Numbered from the stretch's first letter, positions 1 to 10,764 are shown. The stretch: 64,000 nucleotides of DNA from Terfezia claveryi (GCA_015179025.1 WHUX01000086.1:156367-220366); one strand, 5' to 3'. Numbers and translations: made by a program. Notes: generated by a model not told the origin, from the sequence alone.

Positions 1-792
1 AGACTCCCCGGGCCCAGAAACGGTGCCATCGAGATATCTGAAAGTGTGAAATAACGTAGAATAGACTAAAGCAGATGTAGGGGGGAGACTCGAAAAAGAA
101 GTGTAAAGAGAAAAGAGTGTAGGGGAATCGAGAGTGCTAACAGCCATCTAAGGCCAGCCCATCCTAGCGTGAATGGATATTTCTACATGTTCCCGTGATT
201 CCTTCCAACCATCCGCTTATACAAAAAACAAAAGAAGGCTTCTACCGCGTCCCAGTTGTCCTCCTCTTCTTCTTCAATCCAGATTGGACGGTCGAGGTCT
301 TCCCAGTTCTTGATGCTGCCGAGTGCTTGTCTGTGAGCGTGTAGGAGAGGGCAGTCGAAGACCAGATGCCGGCCATCCTGGGAACGATGACCGTAGGGAC
401 AGGTGCTGGAATCTGCCTTTCCGATCCTGTGAAGCCAGGCTAGTTGAGGTCCCCTGTCCGTACGACACCAGGTGTATGCAGAGAGGGCGTGGCGATTCCA
501 GGCTGTCCTTTTGGTATGCCGCTGTGCGAGCCTGGCTTCTTAAAGCTTTCGAGGCCTGTCTCATCCCTCCTTCGGTCACAGTCGAGTCTGAGCAAGAGAG
601 CTGGCCAAGGGCGGAGGCAAAAGCTGCCAGCTGGTCTGCCTTCTCGTTGCCTGGGATTCCAATGTGAGAGCGGACCCAGGAGATGGTGGTGTCTTGAAGG
701 TTCGCCTCCCTTTCCTTGAGTAGAGCGACGAGTTCACGCTCAATGCCGCTGCGACTAGACTGGGTGCCCTGGGAGAGGCTGATAGCTGAGGA

Positions 793-1007
793 TAACAGCC
801 AAGGAACAGGGGTTTGTCCTAAAGAGGTTTCCCCTGTTGGCTTAGTCACAGACACTCTACGGAGTTAAGTCTTGGCAAGCCCCGAATGGACCTTGGTAGT
901 GGAGGATGGGGTGCGCTCTGAATCCACCCGGTTGGGTGGCTCCTCATGGCCCCCCTAATGGGGCCGCATAGGAGTAACTAAGTTAAAAAAAAAAAAAAAA
1001 AAAAAAA
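793..1007 (+). mobile_element. SINE-like 215-bp insertion with LINE-A 3' tail
   Basis: This insertion is flanked by a direct repeat GCTGAGGA (785-792 and 1008-1015) and ends in 23 A residues. Its last 100 bp (from about 906) match the LINE-A 3' end, including hairpin CCACCC-GGTT-GGGTGG and the stem GGCCCC/GGGGCC at 948-965. The first 113 bp match no LINE copy in this window. They contain a strong hairpin, AACAGGGG paired with CCCCTGTT, and a stretch near 857-895 that loosely resembles the internal control region of 5S rRNA. A short unrelated head plus a LINE-derived tail is the usual build of a SINE mobilised by a partner LINE. The alternative is a 5'-truncated LINE whose head comes from a diverged subfamily. 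Confidence 0.6.
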
Positions 1008-1227
1008 GCTGAGGAAATGGCCGCACTTGAATCGGAGATAAGAGTAACCATTGGGAAGTCCCTGCTTGCCTTGACAGCTAGGACGACGGCTTGTCTTTCG
1101 GCATCTGCAACTGTAGCTTCTGTGCCCAAGTATGAGTGGCCTGAGCTTGTGGGGTTGCCCCTGCTGTCTTCTGCGAAGAATGCTGCTGCGTGGTGTCCAT
1201 TTCTCTAGTCTTTACAGTAGCCCCAAC

Positions 1228-1950
1228 TTTTTTTTTTTTTTTTTTTTTGTAAATACTCATTACTCCTATTCGGTCCCAGTAAGGGGAGCATGAGGAGCTA
1301 GTCTGGTTGGCACAACACCCTCCTGTGATGAGGAGCCACCCGGAAGCCCGAATGGATTCAGGACGAGACAAGTTAATCTGCCAAGTCCAGCGCGCGGAAA
1401 GCAGACAAAACAATCCAAGAACAGACAGACACAAAAACAGAACCAAAAGCAAACAGAAAACAAACCCTCAGGGTCCTATAAGTTGGGACCCATCGCTTAC
1501 GGAAACCTGAAGAGATAAAGAGAGTGTCATAAATACACAGAAGGGAGAACGGGAGAAACAAAAGGGGCCCCAAGGATTCCATCAAATCCGATAGAGAGTG
1601 TCATAAACCAGGAGGGAGGGAGGCAGTCAGGAACTGTGCCTCCCCGCCATCTGTCGGTACATAAACCCGAAGAAAGCCCCCACCGTATACCAATCATTTC
1701 CATCCTCCTCTTTGATCCATATTGGATGATCTGAATCCTCCCAGTCCTTGATGCTGCCGAGTGCTTCACGTTGCTTCTGGTAGTTCGGACAATAGAAAGT
1801 AATATGTCGGCTGTCCTGTGCATGGTGTCCACAATGGCAGCCACTAGAGTCTGACTTTCCAATCTTATGTAACCAGTATTTCTGTGGTCCTCGAGCCAGG
1901 TATATGCGGAAAGGGCCTGTCTGTTCTCCGAATGCCAAAGCCAGGGGAAG
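1228..1950 (-). mobile_element. LINE family A copy A3, minus arm of a head-to-head pair
   Basis: A T-run at 1228-1250 is the complement of a poly(A) tail. It is followed by the LINE-A 3' hairpins and then by the ORF2 C-terminus on the minus strand (1938-1627), with the zinc-binding pattern CHCGHHAQDSRHITFYC and GSIKDWEDSDHPIWIKEED. The arm starts at about SSPGFGIRRT, and the LINE is missing everything upstream. It meets the plus-oriented arm head to head near 1950. A frameshift separates the RRT segment from the rest. The pair, not each arm, is flanked by a 12-bp direct repeat. Confidence 0.8.
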
Positions 1951-2876
1951 ACTGGGTACTCCTACTTAGGAACGGAATCAACAGTAGCAGACGCGGAGAG
2001 ACAGGTATTGGTACTCGCCTTGTCAGCACACAAAGACACCTCGATAGTGGCATTACTCTCTGACTCCTCCTCCTCCTCCGCAATCTCTACAGCAATCAAC
2101 ATCTCCCTTGGCATCCAACCACCCAGAAGCAGCATAGAGACGGAACTTACAGAACTGCTACTTGAACGTGATAATAACCATTACGACACAACAATCTCCT
2201 GGCTTCGTTCCCATATCGGTAATATGGGTAACGGAGAAGCTGACAAGCTAGCGTCATTCGCTTCAGCCCTCGGACAGATCTCGCTACACGACCCGACAGT
2301 TATGGAAGGGGGCATTAGACAGCTCTCCAAAGCTCTGAGGGCTACCAACATGCGCACCAGTCCTGGCTTTGGCATACGAAGGACAGAATGGTTTAGACAC
2401 GCTTTGTCGGCATACACATGGTGCAGGACGGATAGAGGGCCGCAGAGGTCTTGGCTCCACAAAATCGGCAAGACACACTCCAGTAACAGCCGTGCGGACA
2501 CCACACGCAAGATGGCCGACATATCACTTTCGACTGCCCTTGAGGAAGGGCGCTTAGGATAGAGTGCTACCATTTCTCTTGTCGTTCTGTCTTTGGCGCG
2601 GGTTTCACCGCGTCACTCGAGATTATTTCATACCTGCTACGACACTTGAGCCCTTAGGCCATTCATTTCTTTATTTTGCTCCTTTGCGGTATTTCAGTTT
2701 CTTATTTGCTATTTCGCTGTATATAGGCGCCGGACTTGGCAGATTAACTTGCCTAGTCCTGATTCCACCCGGGTTTCCGGGTAGTCTCGTGCCGTTTCCG
2801 GGTGGCTCCTCGTGGTCCCCTTACTGGGATCGAATAGGAGTAAATGAGAATTTTAAAAAAAAAAAAAAAAAAAAAA
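1951..2876 (+). mobile_element. LINE family A copy A4, plus arm of the head-to-head pair
   Basis: Plus-strand coding (YLGTESTVADAERQ, LSDSSS, ISWLRSHIGNMGNGEADKLA) gives the RNase H domain from about 1955 to 2340, followed by the FGIRRTEW and HALSAYTWCRTDRGPQRSWL segments. The zinc region is scrambled and the ORF ends early at 2560-2562. The 3' UTR carries the hairpin CCACCCGG/CCGGGTAG and the compound stem at 2802-2842, then A22 ending at 2876. The sequence differs too much from the minus arm for both to come from one RNA. Confidence 0.8.
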
Positions 2877-2890
2877 GTTCTTTACAGTAG

Positions 2891-3029
2891 GTGATACTGT
2901 ATAGTCAGTGTATTAAGTCCAAGAGAGAACCTTGCCAACACCGGTAATAAAAGGTTAAATGCAAAAGTTATTGCTTAACCACAGCCTGAACTCCATCAAT
3001 TGTTAAAATTGTTAAGCGAGTATGGAATT
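2891..3029. repeat. Remnant of the integrase-type repeat seen again near 55600
   Basis: The minus-strand text TTCAGGCTGTGGTTAAGCAA (about 2995-2960), with neighbouring bases, closely matches the plus strand at 55595-55620. This suggests a scrap of the same old repeat family. The first bases of the interval appear to be the 5' end of LINE copy A1. No gene is visible. Confidence 0.45.
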
Positions 3030-3925
3030 TTTTTTTTTTTTTTTTTTTTTTTTTGAGTCTACACGTCTGTGGAGCCTAAGACTATAAGACGGCCCCGCTC
3101 CCTCATCTTAAAAGCCTCGGTACAAAATCGTCCTATCTTCCGAGCAAAGAAAATGTCAGAACGGAAACAACCCCTGCCTCCTCCGCCAAGCCCACTTGCC
3201 GGCCTCCACCCCGTCATAAATATAGCTTCCGCAACCACGCCCCGTTCCGGCCCTCCCCTTACAGATAAAAGGAAACAACCTCCGCACCCTCAAACTTAAT
3301 CCAGGTTCGAGTAAAACGCCAGGACCAGATCCACCATATGTTCCTTCCCCCCCCCGTCCTTCACTTTTTACAACCACCTGCCCCGCTCGTCCTTCTCCTC
3401 CCAATTGCTCCATCTCGATCTCCTCCCGCGTAGACACACTACTTGCCTGCCATCTCCACATGTAGATCTACTGTATCGTCCAACTTCGCACACCAGGATT
3501 GGAGAATTCCTTTCCCAGTCCTGCAGTGATCCGAGCCTTTCTCACCCACTTCACTACCCTTCCTCCACACTACTCCCACTACCCTTTTCTCCGCCTCTCA
3601 CCTCCTTTTCCACTCCTACTTTAGGCCCCCTTCCATTATCAGGGGTTCCGCAGGCTATACTTCCTCTCACCTGCCTTTGCTAGGGTGTCCGCTCGTCCAT
3701 TACCGGGTATGCCAATATGCGCTTTTACCCAGCCAAGCCTGACATTCCCTGTCCCTAACACCTTTCTCTCACCTCCAGGACACCACTGCATGCCTTCCTG
3801 ACTGCTGCGATTGCTGCCTGTGAATCTGTCAAGATGAGAACTTTCCAGGACGTTGCGTGAGGAATACAAGAGGGTAGGATTTGGGGATTCTGATATAGGA
3901 ATCCCCGCGAGGTTCGAATATCCCT
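3030..3925 (-). mobile_element. LINE family B fragment, RNase H to poly(A)
   Basis: A T-run at 3030-3054 followed by GAGTCTACACGTCTGTGGAG is the complement of a LINE 3' end that also appears at 53502 and, in plus orientation, at 29806. The minus strand encodes an RNase H C-terminal motif GWVKAHIGIPGNGRADTLAKAG (about 3735-3670). Pro/Gly-rich 3' UTR-like DNA between matches the family B copy at 53520-53760. The family is distinct from family A in tail sequence and in RNase H spacing. The copy is 5'-truncated and non-functional; its target duplication was not identified. Confidence 0.75.
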
Positions 3926-3985
3926 AAGCGCTCATACTTCCCAACATCCCTAAGCGCTCATACTTTCCAACATCCCTAAGCGAAC
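3921..3985. repeat. Short tandem repeat, about 2.5 units of 28 bp
   Basis: The core CATCCCTAAGCGCTCATACTT, with small changes, occurs near 3921, 3950 and, partially, 3978. It marks the inner end of the LINE-B fragment. It has no coding meaning that I can see. Confidence 0.7.
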
Positions 3986-3989
3986 CGTA

Positions 3990-4640
3990 GTTCCAAACTT
4001 ACTATCGGTGAGTCGTGACACGTGGATGAATTTGTATGCGGGCGAGGAGGAAGAGTGACGAGGAAGAGCTACCTAAAAAGCTTGAAACAGGGGTTGTTCT
4101 GTGTGGATATTCTTGTTGTGGGCGGCTCCGCTTTGTAGCTGCTCTGGTCATTGAGTTCCGACCAATCTCTCGTCCCGTCAAGTGATTGTCGGTGATCCCG
4201 TTTCTAGTCTTCTTACATAGTACTGGGCAAGGAACGACTCAAGGGCTGGAAATCGGGATACGCTACAGTTGGAATCTGAATGCTGACTGGTTCACCAACA
4301 AAAAAGACTTCGGGGTACTCTCTCACGGCGATTAGCCGAACCGCATCAGCGTTGTTGCTACACGTAATGGTCTTCGTGTGGTGGCGAAAAGAGGAGGAAG
4401 GTGCTCCAACGCTACTAACACATGAGCTTGATGATCAGAACTGGAAGGTCATTTCAAGATAGTTGCTTCTATGCCTATGGTTCAACTGCCCCCCATTGGG
4501 TCCGGGCATAAGCAAGGAGTATTTACCAAACAAAAGAAAAGCGAGGCTCGAGGGCCAGACAAAGTCAGGCAGAGCTCAGCAAAATCCGATTTCCCTTCAC
4601 CCCCCACCCTCCACCCTCCCCTAGCTCCCCCTAGCTTTAT
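3990..4640. other. No recognisable gene
   Basis: Only short ORFs without codon or domain support are present. The stretch just before 4640 is a C-rich, T-rich low-complexity tract (about 4595-4650) that lies in the 3' flank of the minus-strand membrane protein gene. Confidence 0.6.
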
Positions 4641-5600
4641 CTAGGCACTTTTTCTCCTCCCCCAAGCTCCGTTACGTCCCATCACAGCCCTCATGTCTTC
4701 CAACTCAGCCTCCCACATCCTCCTCCTCCACCACTTGTCCGCTTCCTCCGCCCTCCTGTCCTTCTCCGCTCTCTCCCTCCTCTCCTTCCTCTCCTTTTCT
4801 TCTTCCTCCCTCCTCTCCTTCCTCTCCTTTTCTTCTTCCTCCCTCCTCTCCTTCCTCTCCTTTTCTTCTTCCTCCCTATTCTGCTTCCTCTCCATTTCTT
4901 CTTTCTTCCTCCTCTCATCTCTCTCCTTTTCTTCTTCCTCCCTATTCTGCTTCCTCTCCATTTCTTCTTCCTTCCTCCTCTCATTTCTCTCCTTTTCTTC
5001 TTCCTCCCTCCTCTCCCTCCTCTCCTTTTCTTCTTCTTCCTTATTCTGCTTTCTTTCCTTTTCTTCCTCATCCTTCTTCTGCTTCCCCTCCTTCCTCCGC
5101 AACCACCACCACAGCTCCCGCCCAATCACCCAAATAAACGCGAGGAAAAGAACCATACTGCTGCCGGCAGCAGATACAATAAACTGCCACACTCTTTCCT
5201 TTGGACTTGGCTCAGCTGGGCTGGCTGGGCTGGAAGCTGGGGCTGGGCTGGGTGTTGGGGCTGGGCAGGGTGCCATGGGCAGTTGAGTTGGACCTGGGGG
5301 TGGGACCGTCACAGTGACTGTTTCGGTAACAGTCACTGCCGCAAGACAATGGTTGTCTGCAGACAGGTAATTTGGTGGAAGTTGATTACCAAATCGGGAT
5401 GTGGGTACATCAGATTGGTATCTGAGCCTCACAAAAACATGTCAGCCAAAAGACTTTGAGGGAAAGGATTCTCTAGCTACTACAAGGGATATTGACCTGT
5501 TGTCACTTATTGCACATATAATTGGACACATAGGACTGGCCGCCACATTCCCTACGTAGAGGAAAAATGATATGGAGGCGAGCAGCACTAGCAGGAACAT
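4641..5600 (-). CDS. Secreted-type single-pass membrane protein with charged repeat tail
   Basis: The minus strand from ATG 5600-5598 encodes a hydrophobic signal peptide (MFLLVLLASISFFLYVGNVA) and a short Cys-containing stretch. An in-frame TGA (5444-5442) follows and the same frame then continues to 4641. The TGA lies inside GCTGAC, a perfect fungal branch-point consensus, with AG acceptors 10-20 nt further on, so a small intron there is likely; a clean donor is not obvious. Downstream come VTVTETVTVT, a Pro/Ala/Ser-rich stalk, a transmembrane helix (FIVSAAGSSMVLFLAFIWVI), and about 150 residues of EEEKER/KERREE repeats that should form a long charged helix in the cytosol. The layout recalls fungal cell-wall sensors such as Mid2/WSC proteins, but no named domain is visible. 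Alternatively it is a pseudogene with one stop. Confidence 0.6.
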
Positions 5601-6376
5601 TGCGGTGAGTCTAGATGGTAAGAGGGATGATAAGTAAAGGAGGGAGATGCGAAGATAGGTACGAAAAGCTGTGTAAGAGGGTATGGAGGATAGTACGTAA
5701 AGCTGTATACAAGGTGATATGTATGAAGGGAAGATCTAGAGCAGGGGATAACAGAAAGGTAGCCCACTTTGCTATCAGTGTACGAAGTGCCTCTATTTCG
5801 AAACCTTCCAAAAAGGGCAGCCCGGCGGGTCCGCTAGCAGTTAGTCTGGTTGACATGCTGGCGGTAGTCTGGTTGGCACCGCTCGCGACTGTTATCGCAC
5901 GATATCAGCTTCCGCAAGTCGATGCTTGATATTGCTAGCTGAGGCTAGTCTGGTTGCACGTATACCCCTCGCTAGAAATTCTTCTTTTTCTTTCGTGCAA
6001 CCAGACTATTCAATTCGATAAGTACTCATCTTTACCAGTTCGTCTGGCGTACAGACGCAAGGTCAAGTTCGGTACTAGGTATATTTCGTAATTAGCTGGG
6101 TGTAGGGAGGGCTCACGTGGAATGGGTTCAGTCTGGACCCCATGGTCCCTCCGACTCTCATAGCGATAGTGTGAATTCCGGTCTTTTTTGATACACATTA
6201 TTATTCGTTTACTTCCATACACCGTGGATAGGTAGCTTTAGTCTAGTTGGGTAGCCTTATATATCCCAGATAGAGAGCTTTAGAGTTGAGGTTAGTGTGC
6301 TAATCTCTGCCGCCTGGCGGTATTGGAAAGCTAAACTTTCAAGTGGCGATACTAGTACTACATATTCTCAGACTAG
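5601..6376. other. Gene-free stretch with an inverted repeat
   Basis: No convincing ORF is present. The notable structure is a perfect 15-bp inverted repeat TAGTCTGGTTGCACG / CGTGCAACCAGACTA (5946-5960, 5994-6008) around a 33-bp loop. The core TAGTCTGGTTG also occurs at about 5843 and 5866 here, and elsewhere at about 1300, 9665 and, inverted, 30012. Confidence 0.6.
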
Positions 6377-6378
6377 TA

Positions 6379-7475
6379 CAGTGGTGTCGCGTTATAGGGT
6401 CTGTTATAACGCGAGGTTTCTTTAACAAGATATATACACAGAAATTAGGAAATGTCCGAGTGAGGGGTGAAAACCCGGTAATGGCTGTCTGATGGTGCGT
6501 CCGGCGAGCCATACCTTGTAGACCCTTCAGTCCCTCAATATCCGCTTTTCCCGATATAAGAGACCCTCCAGCTGTTACCGTAAACATACACATATGTAAC
6601 CAGCTCACACCTATCTCACACATGTGCCGGCTTCACATGGCTTCACATGGCTTCACATGGATTCACATGGCTTCACATGCTGCATATTTTATCGTATTCA
6701 CATTCTCATGAAGCACGCTATATGAATATCTATGACGTTGTCACTTTCCATTTTATCTCCGTATATATATCTGCCGGTCAAGTCATTCTATGCGCTCGAA
6801 TTCATTCCGCTTATCTCTTTCTCGCGCTTGGATTAGTGAAGTTTTCTTCATCGAACCTCTTTGATTCACGCTGCTAATAACCCTTCAATACCAGCTGCTC
6901 GCCCTTCCGTAAACTGACATGAGGATTTTGAAGACGAAAGAGACGAAGAAGTTCAAGGGTTTCTAGTGCAGCTTTACAGGAAATAACAGGTACATCTGGA
7001 AAATTGTCCGCATCAGAGAATCAGACTCATACATAGATCATAGGTATCTAAAATGCGCTGCTCCTCCTCCTCTGCCAAATTCTTCACCACCTCATCTACA
7101 GAATGAATTATCAGGAAGGCTAGCTCGAGGGAAATCAAGATGGGCAACACGGATACAATCATAAATCTCCTCAACTTCCGCAATATCATTGCTTGGAGCA
7201 GTTGCGGGACCATCTACCTTTACTTGACTAGGCTTTATTCACTTGATTTCACTGTAAACCGGTGGAGAAACAATTTGCACAATGTGGGGTAATCATTGCG
7301 GCTATGTGACATGGACCAACCATAACTTCGTTATAAGAAACTCTATGTGTTACAAGGCAAAGACTTAAGAAACCTGCCTGCAACGAGTACAACATTGACG
7401 GACCGGGGCACCGGGGCACCGTTACTTATAACGCGAAGTTTTTATTACCAGGTTTCTTATGACGCGACACCACTG
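6379..7475 (-). mobile_element. Decayed pogo-type (Tc1/mariner superfamily) transposon
   Basis: The element is bounded by TA dinucleotides (6377-6378, 7476-7477) and imperfect terminal inverted repeats: CAGTGGTGTCGCGTTATA at the left and the complement of TATGACGCGACACCACTG at the right. Inside, the minus strand retains pieces of a pogo transposase C-terminus: EVVKNLAEEEEQRILDTYD (about 7110-7040) and, after a frameshift, AALETLELLRLFRLQNPH (about 6970-6915). The same motifs recur in the element at 58473-59246. Most of the transposase is missing or shifted, so the element can move only if helped in trans. Confidence 0.75.
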
Positions 7476-7602
7476 TACGCGGATACGAACGGAGAACAAT
7501 CCAGTCAAGTCGCCACCTGAGGATTCGCCCCCTCGTAGATAAGCACGAGTAGTTAAAAAAGAATCTCTAGCTTCATAGCATGCATGCATGTTTCGCGTGA
7601 CA

Positions 7603-7725
7603 GATTTTTGTGTTTAAATACGCATTACTCATATGCGGCCCTATAGGGGGGCGATGATGAGCCCGCCAGAAGCCCAGCAGCATTCCCCGCGGCGGTTGGC
7701 AAGTTAATCTATCTTCCCAAAACAA
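7603..7725 (-). mobile_element. Decayed LINE-A 3' tail
   Basis: TTTAAATACGCATTACTCAT, followed by GCGGCCCTATAGGGGGGC and later GGCAAGTTAATC, matches the complement of the LINE-A 3' end. The T-run is lost, so this is an old copy consisting only of 3' UTR. Confidence 0.6.
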
Positions 7726-9574
7726 ATAAGATAAAAGATAAATACATTTCGCAGGTGGAAAAACTCAAAATTGCGCGGGTAGAAAAACAAAAGCTCACGT
7801 GGTGGTAGAATAGTAGAGTAGCCACTCTGGGGTACGTTCCCTCATTAGAAGCTAGATCCCATCAGCTTCACTTCCTGTAATCTGGTGCAAAAGGAGGAGG
7901 AAGCTGGACGACTGACGATCAGGATGTTGGATTATACTCGGCGACACTCATGAGGTAACACATAAGCGCATACATGTGGTAATATGTGCAATTCAATACA
8001 TTCATGTGAAGAAGAAGGATATCAGGCATATATACAATCTGTTTGTACAAGCAAGACAGACAAGTAAGCAATACGATCTCTACGTTCACACCTACCTAAA
8101 ACCTGCGCACAACGCAGGAGATGTTTTTGGCTGAAGCAGTGCTCGCCTCAGCTGCCTGTTGGAGCCTCGTCGTTGGACTGGTGGAGTCTCGATTTAAAGA
8201 TGATAACCAGACTAAAAATGGTAGGCATGAGACTAAAAAATGGTGTGGTAGGAGAGTACCGAGATAGGACTAGCTTAATTACAAAAAGGGTAGACTGGGA
8301 GTTACCAGAACGGGTAGTGGCCAAATAAGGAAAGAGGCAGCAATCCAAGGCTACCTAAAAAGGAAGTCAAAAATGCTGAATACCAATTGCGTGCTGCGGT
8401 TTTGAAACTTTCCCGCGTAGTCACCCACTGCTGAAGCTTAGATATGGCAGAGCGGACTGGATGCCTCGTTTCTTCAGTCTAAGGTTGTAGATGTCTATTA
8501 TAGAGTTGGGATTTCATTCTTATATACCAGCTATGACCAATACTACCGCGGAAGATTTTACAAATTTGTAAATTCTTTTTTCTAGCAGAACAAAGTTAGA
8601 ACATACCCCTCGCAATTAACCAACTATGTACTACAGAGGCTCACATCAAGAATTTCGATTTCAAAGCTTGCGCTTCACTTTATTTGTATTTGTTCTAGCC
8701 TACCCGGGGGTTTTGGTGATTCGCGATTGGGCTGGCCTACGCACAAATGTTGGCCTGCCCTGGAATGCAAAAATGACTCCGGCGGCCAGTTCATGGGTTG
8801 GCCTTCCCGGGAATGTGATTATCAAATGTAGTAATTTTGTGAGGGTACATGGAAGATAAAAATACATCACCGCCAACGAACATGAATTGTACTCAATAAT
8901 GAAACATCACCATGCTCCTCCACTTCCACTTCCGATTCCGATTGTGACTGTGCCTCTTAGTCAATAGGAGTATTCAGGCAGCTCACAGCGGCTGATACAA
9001 ATCGGATTTAATACAGCTGCATTGTCGGGTTTGGCATTTCCCTTGCACTTGTAGGAATTCTGTAATAGTAAATGTAAGTCTAAGTAGAAAATTAATACAG
9101 AATGCGGAAGATGTACTTCAGGATGTAAACTCAGAGCGGGCAAGCGGCCTCATAAAGTGTAACATATTGTCACGCAATGCCAATGCACCTCAGAGGTAAA
9201 AATATTCAACTCTTTACAGTTCGAATGTTGGGTGCATCAAATAAGTCTGTAATGCGTAGTAGCTCACGAGTCGGATAGCGCCAATACAATAGTTATGAAA
9301 GCATGTCAATCAGGATGAGGTTTTCGAGCAACAACTTCAGTCAGTCATCAGTACCATATCTATCTTGTTGTTGATTATATACACTAACAATATCTCCGTA
9401 TATAGCAGAAAACCTCAATATTATGTTGTTGTTCATACCGCTTCACCATATTTTGACTAAGTTTAGAAGTATTGTTCTGAACACGTCAAAAACTCACAGT
9501 AGGTCTTCGCAGTTTCGTAGAGCTTCTCTATCAGATTTTTCATTTTCTACCCCGTGAGTAACTACACTAACTGG
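7726..9574. other. No recognisable gene
   Basis: AT-rich DNA with short ORFs only. I see no domain, tRNA, long repeat or intron-exon structure. Confidence 0.6.
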
Positions 9575-9722
9575 TGCTCCTACCTTAACTGGCTCGCCAG
9601 AGTCCGCAACCCTACTTTAACTGACCTGTATACGCATATCCACCGGTGAGCCTACCTTAACTGTAGTCTGGTTGCCCTTAACTGACCACATTCTTGTATT
9701 GGGCCAATTCCTGGCAGACCAG
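9575..9722 (+). repeat. Dispersed repeat, inverted partner at 25985-26095
   Basis: The string CTGTATACGCATATCCACCG with flanking CTACCTTAACTG motifs and GGGCCAATTCCTGG is found in reverse orientation at about 25995-26090. CTACCTTAACTG-like words recur three or four times inside. This fits a small non-autonomous element; no terminal repeats were proven. Confidence 0.65.
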
Positions 9723-10764
9723 AACATATTCATAAATAACAGGTATGTACTAAGGCTGTGAAAGAAATAGAAACTACAACACCAGGGATTCCCGCATGGT
9801 CACACGCTATAGTACTGACCTGTGGTTCTGGTGTGATGATTATCGTGCTTCGCATCAGTTCTTGTTGAGTGCAAACTGAACAAGAATGAATCAATGTGTG
9901 AGCCACAGGCTTACTACACCGAAAAACATATTCATAAAATAAATATAATATAATAATATTCGAGTATGTTGACGGCTCTCACAAATTGGGAATAACACGG
10001 GGCGTTTTTGCAGACTCTTCTCTACGTGTAATAGACGTTGCACTGGAACAAAACGAAACCGAAGCAAAAACAGAACAGCTGAAACGGAATTGCCCAGAGC
10101 GAAGCTGACCAATAATAATAGAATTGCTGCCCCAGAATTCTAAATACTAGTCCATTCCCCGCACCCCACAACACAACAGCCCGCCAACTCTTGCATCACT
10201 TGCCATCCGAGTAAGGTAGACAAGGTAGGGGGAAAAAAAAAAAAAGGAAAAATGCCTGCTACAGATTGCAACCCTAGCGATAAAATCCCCTCCGATAAAC
10301 AGCTTCCCCTCGAGTTCACAACCTACTTTCACCTCCCGCACCGCCGCGGGACAAAAGACTTCAACTTTAGCCGCTGGGTGACAGAATCACTCGAGCGACG
10401 CCGGCTTCCTTACAGACCGTGCGGAAAGTTATGAGCTGTGGGGAAGAATACTCACGTACTTTAATACGCGGGAAGGTGGATGACGCGGTGAGGAGGAAAG
10501 CGAGGGAGGCAATTACTGTATGTTCCGCCTAAATTTTCCTTTTTTTTTTTTTTTTGATTTGAGAGGACAGAGAGAGAGAGACTCAGTAGATTGGTGTTTG
10601 CGCCCGTTGATGACTGCTGGGGAGGAAGGGAGGGTTTGTGTCTGGCAACCTTATAACCCGGCATAACATTCCATCCCAAACTGCCCTACACCATAGCGCT
10701 GTGGCGGGCGCGATGCGATGGGATACTGTGTCGGCGTTATGAGGTTGATTTAATTTCTCTGGAA
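9723..10764. other. No recognisable gene; two weak ORFs and homopolymer tracts
   Basis: A 60-codon ORF at 10252-10434 and a T-run at about 10538-10554 followed by an AG-rich microsatellite are present. The T-run could be the tail of an old minus-strand retroposon, but the adjoining sequence matches neither LINE family here. No function can be assigned. Confidence 0.5.

Larger units (their letters stand above)
1..2930 (-). mobile_element. LINE family A copy A1, RNase H and C-terminal part, interrupted twice
   Basis: A degenerate Tad-like LINE fragment reads on the minus strand and runs off the left window edge. Residues typical of the ORF2 RNase H are visible: TVADAERQAVVLA and SDSSAAIS (1190-1016), then WVRSHIGIPGNEKADQLAAF (about 690-630), followed by a conserved C-terminal segment near 280-190. 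The frame rejoins exactly when the insert at 793-1007 and one 8-bp target duplication are removed. A second insertion, 1221-2878, splits the region encoding the first RNase H aspartate. The 5' end is not sharp; weak LINE similarity continues just right of 2891 and stops by about 2930. Frameshifts and an in-frame stop show it is dead. The orientation and domain order are certain; the exact 5' boundary is not. Confidence 0.8.

Noticed and set aside
323..719. Plus-strand ORFs opposite the LINE RNase H
   Set aside because: They are antisense shadows of the minus-strand LINE frame, as are many long ORFs opposite ORF1 (for example 17629-19251 and 45996-47324).
1221..2878. Twin priming as the origin of the head-to-head LINE pair
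   Set aside because: Twin priming leaves one poly(A) tail and both parts come from one RNA. Here both outer ends have tails and the arms are diverged.
4691..5286. Long Ser/Leu- or Arg/Lys/Gly-rich ORFs over the membrane protein gene
   Set aside because: They are alternative frames of the repetitive charged tail and have no independent support.
6340..7480. Repeated CACATGGCTT words near 6630-6680 as part of the pogo element
   Set aside because: It is a short 10-bp tandem repeat inside the element and gives no functional reading.
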